Below, one piece after another: positions 55,260 to 63,672 of a stretch of DNA of 64,000 bases. How positions within the stretch are numbered: position 1 is the stretch's first letter; each line of letters begins with the position of its first letter. Where the stretch lies: contig JAFAFL010000137.1 of the NCBI GenBank assembly GCA_023423535.1, forward strand, positions 186,001 through 250,000, in the 5' to 3' direction. The notes below the pieces were generated by a model. It saw nothing but the letters and a program-made list of their open reading frames with translations. It had not been told where the DNA came from and ran no database searches. Source of the stretch: Pseudomonadota bacterium (GTDB lineage Bacteria; Myxococcota; Myxococcia; Myxococcales; Myxococcaceae). Both the position numbers and the translations under genes were made by a program.

Positions 55260-56495
55260 TCAGCCCGAGGCACCCCAGGCGACGGGCAGGAGGGTCACCT
55301 GCTCGCCCGCTTCCACACGCTCCACCTCGGACGGCAGCACCACGAGGTGCGTGGCCGCCGCGATGGACCGGATCGCGCCGGAGGTCTGCGACTCGAGCGG
55401 CGCGGCCCAGAGGGCTCGATCCTCGGCAGACCACTCCGCCACCGCGCGGACGTAGTGGGTGAGCCCCGCGGGCTTCTTCATTGCCACCCGCGCGCGCCCG
55501 GTGACGAAGGGCCACGTCACGTTCCGCCCACCGAGCAGCCGCTTCAGCGCCGGCCGCACGAAGAGCTCGAAGGTCACGAGCGACGACGCCGGATTTCCCG
55601 GCAGGCCGAACACCAGCGTCTCGCCTCGCGAGGCGAAGAGCAGCGGCTTGCCCGGCTTGATCGCCACCCGCCACAGGTGGGTCTGCACGCCGAGCCGGCG
55701 CAGCGCCTCGTGGACGAAGTCGCGTTCTCCCACCGAGACGCCCGCGGAGGTCAGCACCACGTCCGCCGACAGCGCCTGCTCCACCAGCGCGGTCAGCGCG
55801 TCCGGGTCGTCCTTCGCGATGCCGAGGAGCAGGGGCTCGCCGCCGGCGCGCGCAACGCAGAGCGCGAGCTGCGGCGAGTTCGTGTCCACGATCCTGTCCG
55901 CTTCACCCGAGAGCGCGTCCTCCGGCGAGACGAGCTCGTCGCCGCTGGCGAGGATCGCCACCTTCGGCCGGCGTGGAACGGACACGTGGGTGATGCCCTG
56001 CGCCCAGAGCAAAGAGGCCTCCGGGATGCCGAGCAGCGTGCCGGCGGGGAGGAGGAGTTCACCTTCGCGCGCGTCCTCGCCGGCGCGGCGGACGAACTGT
56101 GCCGCAGAGGGGGCCTCGAGGATCCGGACCGTGTCGCCCACGCGCTCGCAGCGCTCCTGCATCACCACCGCGTCGGCGCCGGGCGGAAGGGGAGCGCCGG
56201 TCATGATCCGCGCCGCCTCACCGGGCCCGACCTCGCGAAGTCCGCGCGCGCCGGCCACCACCGTCTGCGTCACCCGAAGCTCTCGCGGCGCGGCCACCAC
56301 GTCCTCGCGCCGGACCGCGTAGCCATCCACCGCGGAGTTGTCCCAGGGCGGCAGGGTCCGAACGGCTCGCACGTCGTCGCAGAGCGCGCGGCCCACGGCC
56401 TCCGCCACCGGCACGCGGACCGGCGGAAGGGGCCGGACGTGCCCGAGGATCAGCGCCAGCGCCTCGTCCGGCGGCGTGAGGGAAGGGGGGGCCAT
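55260..56495 (-). CDS. moeA: molybdopterin molybdenumtransferase MoeA
   Basis: A 411-residue enzyme that inserts molybdate into adenylylated molybdopterin. PPWDNSAVDGYAVR near residue 52 and IMTGAPLPPGADAVV near 100 lie in the N-terminal domains. The MoCF domain shows ILASGDELV, DTNSPQLA, TSAGVSVGERD and GKPLLFA-GETLVFGLPGNPAS. All are typical. ATG 56495 is preferred; ATG 56522 would add nine residues. It pairs functionally with moaA at 31-32 kb, but the intervening cofactor genes are not in the window. It is divergent from the H1-like-tailed gene. Confidence 0.95.
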   Translation of the reverse strand: MAPPSLTPPDEALALILGHVRPLPPVRVPVAEAVGRALCDDVRAVRTLPPWDNSAVDGYAVRREDVVAAPRELRVTQTVVAGARGLREVGPGEAARIMTGAPLPPGADAVVMQERCERVGDTVRILEAPSAAQFVRRAGEDAREGELLLPAGTLLGIPEASLLWAQGITHVSVPRRPKVAILASGDELVSPEDALSGEADRIVDTNSPQLALCVARAGGEPLLLGIAKDDPDALTALVEQALSADVVLTSAGVSVGERDFVHEALRRLGVQTHLWRVAIKPGKPLLFASRGETLVFGLPGNPASSLVTFELFVRPALKRLLGGRNVTWPFVTGRARVAMKKPAGLTHYVRAVAEWSAEDRALWAAPLESQTSGAIRSIAAATHLVVLPSEVERVEAGEQVTLLPVAWGASG

Positions 56496-56541
56496 GTGCG
56501 CAGAGCCCTGAGAGGATTTCATTCCGATGTCAAGTCTCGGT

Positions 56542-56570
56542 TTGACAGCAGGCAGGCAACCCATTAGAAC
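56542..56570 (+). promoter_or_regulatory. sigma-70-type promoter of the 56.7-61.7 kb operon
   Basis: TTGACA (56542-56547) and TAGAAC (56565-56570), 17 bases apart, lie in the divergent gap before the H1-like-tailed gene. This is a good consensus match and would give a leader of about 80 bases. Confidence 0.5.
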
Positions 56571-56656
56571 GACAGAGGTTTCCGAGGCAAACCCGGTCCT
56601 CCAGGGGGGTCGTCGGTGGCGGGGAAGATGTCTTGGGAGATCAAGGAGATAGCCTG

Positions 56657-58072
56657 ATGCCCCCGGAAAAGACCCGGTTGGTACGCCGCAAGGCGAAGCC
56701 GGCGCCGGCCAAGGCCACCGTGAAGGCGAGCAAGCCGGTCGCGGCGGGCAAGACGAAGTCGGCCAAGGCACCCGCCAAGCCGCCCGTCGCCGCGAAGAAG
56801 GCCAACGTCGCCAAGGTGAAGGAGAAGGAGGCGCGGAAGAAGGCCTCCGTCTCGGCCGCTGCGGCGAAGACTGCCCGCAAGCCCGACAAGGCGGAGAAGG
56901 TCGAGAAGGCCCCTCCCGCGAAGACGGGCAAGGCGGCGGCAAAGGCCGCTCCCGCGCCCGCGCCCGCTGCGAAGGAGGGCCGCGCGAAGGAGAAGGCCCC
57001 CGCCGCGAAGGAGAAGGCGGGCAAGGCCTCGGCGAAGGCAGAGGCGGCACCGCCTCCTCCCGCGCCGCCCGCCGCCAGGCCGAGGGCGACGAAGCTTCCG
57101 CCGGTCGGGGACGCGGTCAACAAGCGCGACCTCGAGCAGCTGCTCACCGCCGGCCAGGGCCGCGGCGTCAGCGGCGAGGGCAGCCTCAAGGGCCGCCTCG
57201 TGGTGAAGGACGGGTTCCCGTACCTGCACGTCGTCGGCCGCGACAAGCGCGAGCTGGTGTTCCTCCTCCAGGGCCCGGACCAGGAGGTCCTGCCCGCGTA
57301 CGTGGATCACAAGGTCTCGGTCAGCGGGCTCATCCGCAAGACGCACAACCACGGCGGCACGGTGGACGTGCGCAAGTGGAGCGCGAAGAAGCCGGAGGCC
57401 GAGGCCGCGCCGGTGGCCGAGGAGACGGAGCAGAAGCTGCGCTTTCTCTCGCCCGGTGAGGTGGAGCAGGCGTCCACCGGCGGCATGGGCGCGGGGCTGG
57501 TGGGCTTCGCGCGGATCCGCGGGAACCTCGAGATGAGCGGGGACGACTTCTTCCTCGTGGTCTCGGGCGCGGGCACCCGGCAGCAGGTGTCCTTCCTGCT
57601 CACCGGCAAGGCGACGAAGGGCCTGAAGAAGCACGTGGGCCACACTCTCCAGGTCACCGGCGTGGTGGAGAAGTCGTCCGGCTGGGGCGGCACGCTGCAG
57701 GTGGAGCAGTGGGAGCTGCGGCCGTCGGAGATGCGCTCGGTCTCGCGCGACAACATGAAGGTCACCCACGTCGAGGGGCTGACCGAAGAGACGAAGAGCG
57801 TGGAGGTCGGCCTGAACAACGGGCTGACCGTCCGGCTGACGGAAGAGGCCGGGTTCACCTGGGCGGTGGAGCCGACCTCGGCGAAGCGCATCGGCCTCCG
57901 GGAGGCGAACTTCGAGCCCGGTCGCGGCGAGGTCGCCCCCACGCGTGAGTTCTTCTTCACCCCGCGCAACCCGGGCTCTTTCGAGGTGGAGTTCTTCCTC
58001 GCGAAGGTGTTCAACCCGGCGCAGGTGTCGAAGAGCCTCAAGCTGCACGTCAACGTGAAGAGCCAGGTCTGA
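56657..58072 (+). CDS. protein with histone H1-like tail and two repeated beta domains
   Basis: A 471-residue protein. Residues 1-about 150 are almost only Lys, Ala and Pro, like histone H1 tails, and probably bind nucleic acid or acidic polymers. Two similar beta-rich domains follow (about 165-240 and 280-355). Each runs from a Gly-x-Leu strand through a VFLL/SFLL strand and VSGLI/VTGVV to a GGT-V-W end. The last 95 residues (SVEVGLNNGLTVRL...GFTWAV...) have the strand order of chagasin-like (I42) inhibitor domains, but the match is weak. There is no signal peptide. AAGGAG precedes the ATG. An outer-membrane barrel gene and RNase R follow. Confidence 0.65.
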   Translation: MPPEKTRLVRRKAKPAPAKATVKASKPVAAGKTKSAKAPAKPPVAAKKANVAKVKEKEARKKASVSAAAAKTARKPDKAEKVEKAPPAKTGKAAAKAAPAPAPAAKEGRAKEKAPAAKEKAGKASAKAEAAPPPPAPPAARPRATKLPPVGDAVNKRDLEQLLTAGQGRGVSGEGSLKGRLVVKDGFPYLHVVGRDKRELVFLLQGPDQEVLPAYVDHKVSVSGLIRKTHNHGGTVDVRKWSAKKPEAEAAPVAEETEQKLRFLSPGEVEQASTGGMGAGLVGFARIRGNLEMSGDDFFLVVSGAGTRQQVSFLLTGKATKGLKKHVGHTLQVTGVVEKSSGWGGTLQVEQWELRPSEMRSVSRDNMKVTHVEGLTEETKSVEVGLNNGLTVRLTEEAGFTWAVEPTSAKRIGLREANFEPGRGEVAPTREFFFTPRNPGSFEVEFFLAKVFNPAQVSKSLKLHVNVKSQV

Positions 58073-58099
58073 AAAGGCCTTAGAGCCGTGGAGGGGTCT

Positions 58100-58753
58100 G
58101 TGAAGCGGATGGTCGTCGTGCTGTGCGCGCTCGTGAGCGCTGCTGTGTCTGCCCAGGAAATCGGGACGGAGCTTCCGGGGGATCCGCCGGGTCGTGCGCC
58201 CACGCGGTACGACAACACGCCGCCGGCGCAGGGTGAGGGCCAGCAGGCGCAGTCCTCCCAGGCGGCGGCGGGCAGTGCGGCCCAGACCGGCGTGCCGGGG
58301 CCGAAGGGCGGAACCTTCGGCATCAGCAGCGGCTTCACCGGCAGCGGCGTGCCAGGCGCGATTGGCGGGACGGTGCCGGCGTTCGGGCTTCGCTACCTGG
58401 CGACGGACAGCCTCGCGCTGCGGTTCGACGTGGGCGCGGGCCTCGGCTTCGGGAACACGTTCCTCTTCGGCTTCGGCCTCGGGTTCGGCATCGAGTCGTA
58501 CATGGGCTCGGCGGACAAGCCGCTGCGCCCGTTCATCGGCGCGGGGATCGACCTGGGGATGCCGCTGTCGCGCGAGGTGGGCAACCTCTCGCTGGCGATC
58601 GAGGCGGGCGGCGGCGCCGAGTACTGGTTCAGCGACCACTTTTCGCTGCAGGGCCGGCTGATGGTGGGCCTGCCCATCGCGGATCTCGAGGACGCAGACC
58701 AGCTGACGCTGGCCACGTTCACCCCGGGCCTTCGCGCGAACTTCTACTTCTAG
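58100..58753 (+). CDS. outer-membrane beta-barrel protein
   Basis: A 217-residue exported protein. A signal peptide (MKRMVVVLCALVSAAVSAQ) is followed by a Gln/Ala/Pro-rich linker of about 50 residues. A barrel of about eight amphipathic strands comes next (for example FGLRYLATDSLALRFDVGAG and FGLGFGIESYMG) and ends in the aromatic terminus NFYF, which is a recognition signal for the outer-membrane assembly machine. GTG 58100 is chosen because a GGAGGGG sits just before it. It is the middle gene between the H1-like protein and RNase R. Confidence 0.8.
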   Translation: MKRMVVVLCALVSAAVSAQEIGTELPGDPPGRAPTRYDNTPPAQGEGQQAQSSQAAAGSAAQTGVPGPKGGTFGISSGFTGSGVPGAIGGTVPAFGLRYLATDSLALRFDVGAGLGFGNTFLFGFGLGFGIESYMGSADKPLRPFIGAGIDLGMPLSREVGNLSLAIEAGGGAEYWFSDHFSLQGRLMVGLPIADLEDADQLTLATFTPGLRANFYF

Positions 58754-58771
58754 AAACGGACCACAGAGCGC

Positions 58772-61741
58772 GTGAGCATACGACCCGGGGATCTCGTCGG
58801 GCTGTTGAAGTCGGCGGACCATCCGCTGGGGCTGAAGGAGCTGCAGAGGGCCGGTGGGTTTCATCCCGGCCAGCAGACGGAGCTCAAGCGCGCGCTGCGG
58901 GAGCTCGTCCGCGAGGGACGGCTCGAGAAGCAGGGAAAGCGGTACGTCGTTCCGGGTGCGCGGCTTCCGTCGGCCTCTCCGGGCGCGGGCGCAGGGCTCT
59001 CTCCGGGCAAGCGGCGGGGCGCACCGGTCGCTTCGAAGCGTGGCGCGGCGGAAGGGCCGGCCCCTCGCGGTCGCGGTGCTCGGGACGGTGAGGGCGCGAG
59101 GCGGTCCGTCGGAGGAGATCGCCGGCGGGTTCGGGCCGAAAGCTCTCCCACGGTGGGTCCTCCGGTGGAGGGCATCCTTCACCTGCATCGCGACGGCTTC
59201 GGCTTCGTGCACCCGCTGACCGGCGACGGCGAGAACATCTTCGTTCCGCCGGACCAGGCCGCGCGAGCGCTCGATGGCGACCGGGTGCTGGTGGACGTGG
59301 TGGAGGGCAGCCGCGGCCGCACCCAGGGAAGACTGCTTGACGTGACCGACCGGGTGCGTACCCGTGCGGTGGGCATCTACCGTCAGGCGGGCCGTCAGGC
59401 CTGGGTGGAGCCGAACGATCCGGGGCTGCGCGACCACATCCAGGTGCCGCCGACGCAGCTGGCGCGGCCGGGCGATCTGGTGAAGGTGCTGCTGGGCATC
59501 GGGCACTCGGTGATCGAGCCGGGCGAGGGCCTCGTGGGCGAGGTGCTCGGGTCGATTGGACAGCCGGGATCGCCTTCGGGCGAGGTCCTCTCCATCGCCT
59601 ACGCGCAGGGCTTCAGCGACGAGTTCCCCGACGAGGTCATGGCCGAGGCCGACCGCGTGCATCCCACGGTGCCCGAAGAAGAGGCGCGCGGTGAGGGCCG
59701 GCGGGACCTGCGCAAGCTGCCGCTGGTGACGATCGACGGGGCGGACGCGCGCGACTTCGACGACGCGGTGTTCGCCGAGCCCTCGGGAAGCGGCTGGCGG
59801 CTGGTGGTGGCGATCGCGGACGTGTCGCACTACGTGCGCGAGGGCAATGCGCTCGACGCGGAGGCGCTGCACCGGGGCACGAGCGTGTACCTGCCCGACC
59901 GCGTGCTGCCGATGCTGCCGGAGCGCCTGTCGAACGGGATCTGCTCCCTTCGTCCGGACGAAGACCGGCTCTGCATGGTCGCGGACATGCGGCTGGACGC
60001 GAAGGCGCAGCTGACCGAGTACGAGATCTACCCGGCGGTGATGCGCAGCGCGGCGCGGTGCACCTACGAAGAGGTGCAGGCGGTGCTCGACGGCGAGGAC
60101 GTGCCGCACCGGAACGTCTTCCGGCCTCAGTTCGAGCTGCTGATGACGGTGGCGCGCGCGCTCAACGGCATGCGCCGGGCGCGCGGGGCGCTGGACTTCG
60201 ATCTGCCCGAGTACAAGGTCGTGCTCGACGAGGAGGGCAACCCCCTCAAGCTGGACAAGCGCGAGCGCAAGGACTCGCACCGGCTGATCGAGGAGTGCAT
60301 GCTCGCCGCCAACGAGGCGGTGGCGCGGTTCTTCCAGGAGCGCGAGCTGCCGTCGGTGTACCGGTACCACGGCGCTCCGGACGAGGAGAAGCTCGAGGTC
60401 TTTGCCTCGCTGGCGCGCGCGCACGGGTTCCAGCTCGGGGCGGGGGGCGGAGAGATCTCGCCGCACGACCTCATGCGGTTCCTCAAGCAGATCGAGGACC
60501 ACCCGGAGCGGCGGGTGCTCAACCAGCTGCTCTTGCGGTCGATGATGCAGGCCGTCTACTCGGCGGAGAACGTCGGGCACTACGGCCTCGGCGCCGAGCA
60601 CTACCTGCACTTCACCTCGCCCATCCGGCGCTATCCGGACCTGCTCGTGCACCGGCTGCTGAAGGCGCACTGGGCGCGCGGCGAGAAGGTCCCGCCGAAG
60701 CGGCAGCGCGACCTCGAGGAGGAGCGGCTGGAGGCGATGGCCGCGCAGAGCTCCGAACGCGAACGCGCCGCGGTGGCGGTGGAGCGCGAGACGGTCAGCT
60801 TCTACTCGGCGCTGCTGGTGAAGGACCGGGTGGGGGAGAGCTTCGACGGCGTGGTCGCCGGCGTGGCGGACTTCGGCGTGTTCGTGGAGCTGCAGGGCGT
60901 GTTCGTGGAGGGGCTCGTGAAGAGCGAGTCCTTCGGGTTCGGCGGGAAGTTCGATCCGACGCTGCACGCGCTGGTGTTCCCCGACGGCCGGCGGATCCGC
61001 GTGGGCGACGCGCTGCGGGTGACGATCTCCAACGTCAGCATCGAGCGCCGGCAGATCGAGCTCGAGCCGGAGGAATCGGCGCAGCGGACCTCCACGCCTT
61101 GGCGCCGGCGCCGGCGCGGGCGCGAGGAGAGCGTGGAGGAGTACCAGAGCGCTCGTGAGCAGCTTCCGGCCGCGAGGCAGGGGCGGGCGAAGGCGTTCGG
61201 CAAGGCCTCTCCGCCGAAGGAGGAGGCTCCGGCCTTCGGCGTCCAGCGCTCGAAGGGACGCGGCGCGCGCGTGACGGCGCCTCAGGTGGAGCGTTCCCCG
61301 AAGGGGCGTCGCGCCGGAGTTGCCTCGGAGCCTGCGGCGGCGCCTCGCGGGCGTGGCCGTGGCGCGCAGGAGCGTGTGGAGCGCGCGGAGCGGGTAGAGC
61401 GTGTGGCGGAGCGGCCTGTCGAGCGCGCGCGGCCGCAGCCTCCGCCCCAGCCGTGGGAGGCGCCGGCGGAGCGGGAGTCCTCCTCTTCTCCGCACCCGGG
61501 CTTCGACCGGCTGCGCGCGCTGGCGGCGAGCCGCGGGATCGTCGGTGGCGGCGCGGCGGCAAAGGGTGGCCGCAAGAGTGGCGGCACGTCCCGTGGCGGT
61601 CGCACCGAGCGCCGCGAGGAGGCCCCGGCGCGCGACAAGTTCGGCAACCCGAGGCAGCCGAAGGGTCCGGGCGGTGGCGGTGCCGGCGGCTCGCGTGGCG
61701 GTCGCGGCGGCGGTCCGAAGAAGGGCGGCAAGCGCCGCTGA
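58772..61741 (+). CDS. rnr: ribonuclease R with long basic C-terminal tail
   Basis: A 989-residue 3'-5' exoribonuclease that degrades structured RNA. A winged-helix domain (1-65), a basic linker (70-125), a cold-shock domain (about 133-190), the RNB catalytic domain and an S1 domain (about 690-770) are in the usual order. The RNB motif DGADARDFDDA begins at D322 and supplies the metal-binding aspartates. After the S1 domain comes a tail of about 215 residues rich in Arg, Gly, Pro and Ala with RGG-like repeats, longer than in E. coli RNase R (813 residues). A GTG start lies 18 bases after the barrel gene. Confidence 0.95.
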   Translation: MSIRPGDLVGLLKSADHPLGLKELQRAGGFHPGQQTELKRALRELVREGRLEKQGKRYVVPGARLPSASPGAGAGLSPGKRRGAPVASKRGAAEGPAPRGRGARDGEGARRSVGGDRRRVRAESSPTVGPPVEGILHLHRDGFGFVHPLTGDGENIFVPPDQAARALDGDRVLVDVVEGSRGRTQGRLLDVTDRVRTRAVGIYRQAGRQAWVEPNDPGLRDHIQVPPTQLARPGDLVKVLLGIGHSVIEPGEGLVGEVLGSIGQPGSPSGEVLSIAYAQGFSDEFPDEVMAEADRVHPTVPEEEARGEGRRDLRKLPLVTIDGADARDFDDAVFAEPSGSGWRLVVAIADVSHYVREGNALDAEALHRGTSVYLPDRVLPMLPERLSNGICSLRPDEDRLCMVADMRLDAKAQLTEYEIYPAVMRSAARCTYEEVQAVLDGEDVPHRNVFRPQFELLMTVARALNGMRRARGALDFDLPEYKVVLDEEGNPLKLDKRERKDSHRLIEECMLAANEAVARFFQERELPSVYRYHGAPDEEKLEVFASLARAHGFQLGAGGGEISPHDLMRFLKQIEDHPERRVLNQLLLRSMMQAVYSAENVGHYGLGAEHYLHFTSPIRRYPDLLVHRLLKAHWARGEKVPPKRQRDLEEERLEAMAAQSSERERAAVAVERETVSFYSALLVKDRVGESFDGVVAGVADFGVFVELQGVFVEGLVKSESFGFGGKFDPTLHALVFPDGRRIRVGDALRVTISNVSIERRQIELEPEESAQRTSTPWRRRRRGREESVEEYQSAREQLPAARQGRAKAFGKASPPKEEAPAFGVQRSKGRGARVTAPQVERSPKGRRAGVASEPAAAPRGRGRGAQERVERAERVERVAERPVERARPQPPPQPWEAPAERESSSSPHPGFDRLRALAASRGIVGGGAAAKGGRKSGGTSRGGRTERREEAPARDKFGNPRQPKGPGGGGAGGSRGGRGGGPKKGGKRR

Positions 61742-61755
61742 CGGTCGCGGGAGGT

Positions 61756-62931
61756 CTAGCCGGCTGCGCGCCGGCTGCGCTCCCAGATGGCCAGCTCCTC
61801 GTCGAGGCGCGCGATCAGCGTGTGCGCGTCCACCAGCTCCTCGAGGGACTTCTCGGGGATGCGAGTGACGCTCTGGCCCGAGTAGAAGAGCCCGTTCTCG
61901 GTGTCGCCCTCCACCGCCGCGTAGAGGAGCGCGTCGGTGATGCAGAAGCTCTCGGTGTAGTTGCTCTCGCGGCACAGGCAGAGCGACGCGGCGAGGCAGT
62001 CGATGCAGCTCTTCTTGCGCCCGCGGTAGCCCTCCTTCGCGAAGAACCAGGCCTTCGCCTTCGGCGGGAAGACCTCTCCCTCGGCGAGCGCGTCGGTGAA
62101 CGCGTTGCGGATGGCGCGGGCCTTCATGCCCTTCACCGTGCTGGTGATGACCACCACGTCCTCGGCGGTCTTGCCGAGGTGCATGGCCTTGAAGTTCGGG
62201 TGCGCGTCGCCATCGCTGCAGGCGAGAAAACGCGTCGCCAGCTGCACGCCCGCGGCACCGAGCTCGAGCAGCTCGCCGAGGTCTTCGCCCACGATCCCGC
62301 CCGCGGCGATCACCGGGAGTGAGGTCGCCGCGCGGACCTCCGTCACCATGCGCGTCAGCGGGTGGCCGAGGTCGCCGATGTGCCCGCCGGCTTCGCTGCC
62401 CTCCGCGACGACGAAGTCCGCGCCCCAGCGCTCGTACATGGCCGCGAGCCGGCCGGAGGAGACGATGCCGACGAAGGGCGTGTCCGCCTCTCGGCACCAG
62501 CGGATGATCTCCCGCGAGATGCCTGCGCCCTGGACGATGAAGCTCACGCCCTCGGCCAGCGCGGTGCGGGCGCAGGCCTCGAAGTCGTCGCGGTTGAGTG
62601 CGGCCATGAGGTTCACGCCGATGTAGCCGTGCGGCGCGTCCCTGCGCGCGCGGCGGATCTCGGCGACGAGCGACGCCTCGGTCTTGCCCACCGCGGACAC
62701 GGTGCCCACCGGGACGAAGCGGGTGCTCGGTGCGGAGGCGACCTTGCCGGCTAGCCCGTCGGACGCGTGCAGGCCCATCGCGCCCTGGATGAGCAGGCGC
62801 TTGCCGGAGGCGACGAGCTCCTCGACGCGCGCGCGGGTGAGCTTCGGAACCGGAGGCAGCGAGACCTCCGGCGGCGGCGTGGTGCGCACGAAGGGGTGAG
62901 GCTGGGACGCGGGCGGACGGGGAGGGGACAT
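61756..62931 (-). CDS. nitronate monooxygenase-like FMN protein with cysteine-rich C-terminus
   Basis: A 391-residue TIM-barrel flavoprotein. QGAMGLHASDGLAGKVAS (about 49), GVNLMAAL, IVSSGRLAAMYERWG and GSEAGGHIG, and AAGGIVGEDLGELLELGAAGVQLATRF are the FMN-binding features of the nitronate monooxygenase/enoyl-reductase group. The catalytic His of GHIG is present. A C-terminal segment near 317-338 has five cysteines (CIDC, then CLC, then C), which is not usual in this family and resembles an iron-sulfur site. It is convergent with RNase R. Enoyl reductase or nitronate oxidation cannot be distinguished. Confidence 0.8.
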   Translation of the reverse strand: MSPPRPPASQPHPFVRTTPPPEVSLPPVPKLTRARVEELVASGKRLLIQGAMGLHASDGLAGKVASAPSTRFVPVGTVSAVGKTEASLVAEIRRARRDAPHGYIGVNLMAALNRDDFEACARTALAEGVSFIVQGAGISREIIRWCREADTPFVGIVSSGRLAAMYERWGADFVVAEGSEAGGHIGDLGHPLTRMVTEVRAATSLPVIAAGGIVGEDLGELLELGAAGVQLATRFLACSDGDAHPNFKAMHLGKTAEDVVVITSTVKGMKARAIRNAFTDALAEGEVFPPKAKAWFFAKEGYRGRKKSCIDCLAASLCLCRESNYTESFCITDALLYAAVEGDTENGLFYSGQSVTRIPEKSLEELVDAHTLIARLDEELAIWERSRRAAG

Positions 62932-63075
62932 GAGGGCTCCGTGCGGGTGGGTGATCGCGAGGTCCCGGAGGGTGCGCCCTCACCGTCACCGCCCGGTCAC
63001 GCATCCTGTCTCGCCAAGTGCGCAGGTTTTGCGTGACTCGTTGCGTTGAAGCAGTGGTCGCCTAGAGTCCCGTGC

Positions 63076-63648
63076 ATGCACGTCGCCCGTCCTCACCCCC
63101 TTCGGTGCGTGCGGCCGTTCGTGCTGACCGCGCTGCTGCCCCTGCTCGCCTCGTGTTTCCCCGAATCGCTGCCCGAGCCGATGGATGCGGCAGAGGTGTC
63201 GCGCCTCGGCATCACGCAGGGGATCGGAGGGCGGGCCGCTGCGCGTGGCGGGGACTGCATGCCGGGCATGATGCCGAGAGGGCTGACCTGCCGCGTGGGC
63301 CCTCTCTCCTCGACGTTAAAGGTGCTGTCGCCAGAGCCGCGCCTCGACTTCGGCGGCGAGGAGGAGTGCTTCTTCAAGGGCGCCGCGGACTACTTGAACG
63401 TTCGACCACGGACCGCGCTGCCGGAGACGGTGGCGGAGCTCCGGCTCGGGAACGCGGAGGTGTACGCGCTCCGGCTCGACGCGGGCCAGTACCAGGTCGT
63501 GATGGAGGACTCGGCCGGGTGCCTCGCGTGCGTGGGCGGTTTCGAGGGTGCTTACGATCCGGAGGTGCCGTTGCGGTGCCGGCCGATCGAGGTTCAGGAG
63601 GGCACGATCACGCCGGTGAACCTCATTTTCGACCGGGGCGGGTACTAG
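63076..63648 (+). CDS. lipoprotein of unknown function
   Basis: A 190-residue predicted lipoprotein. ATG 63076 begins a signal peptide with lipobox LLASC. The mature part has eight further cysteines, two of them in GCLACVGG, and mixed short strands (AELRLGNAEVYALRLDAGQYQVVMED). These suggest a disulfide-held beta domain like a carboxypeptidase-regulatory or SpaA-type fold, but that is a guess. The frame is also open from TTG 63046. It is convergent with the partial gene at the window's end. Confidence 0.6.
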   Translation: MHVARPHPLRCVRPFVLTALLPLLASCFPESLPEPMDAAEVSRLGITQGIGGRAAARGGDCMPGMMPRGLTCRVGPLSSTLKVLSPEPRLDFGGEEECFFKGAADYLNVRPRTALPETVAELRLGNAEVYALRLDAGQYQVVMEDSAGCLACVGGFEGAYDPEVPLRCRPIEVQEGTITPVNLIFDRGGY

Positions 63649-63672
63649 CAGCGCAGCGCCACGGCCGGTGCG

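Noticed and set aside
56564..63004. A 2146-residue open frame on the minus strand
   Set aside because: It is antisense to rnr, the barrel gene and the H1-like gene, all well supported. Its His/Arg/Leu-rich translation is the usual shadow of high-GC codons.
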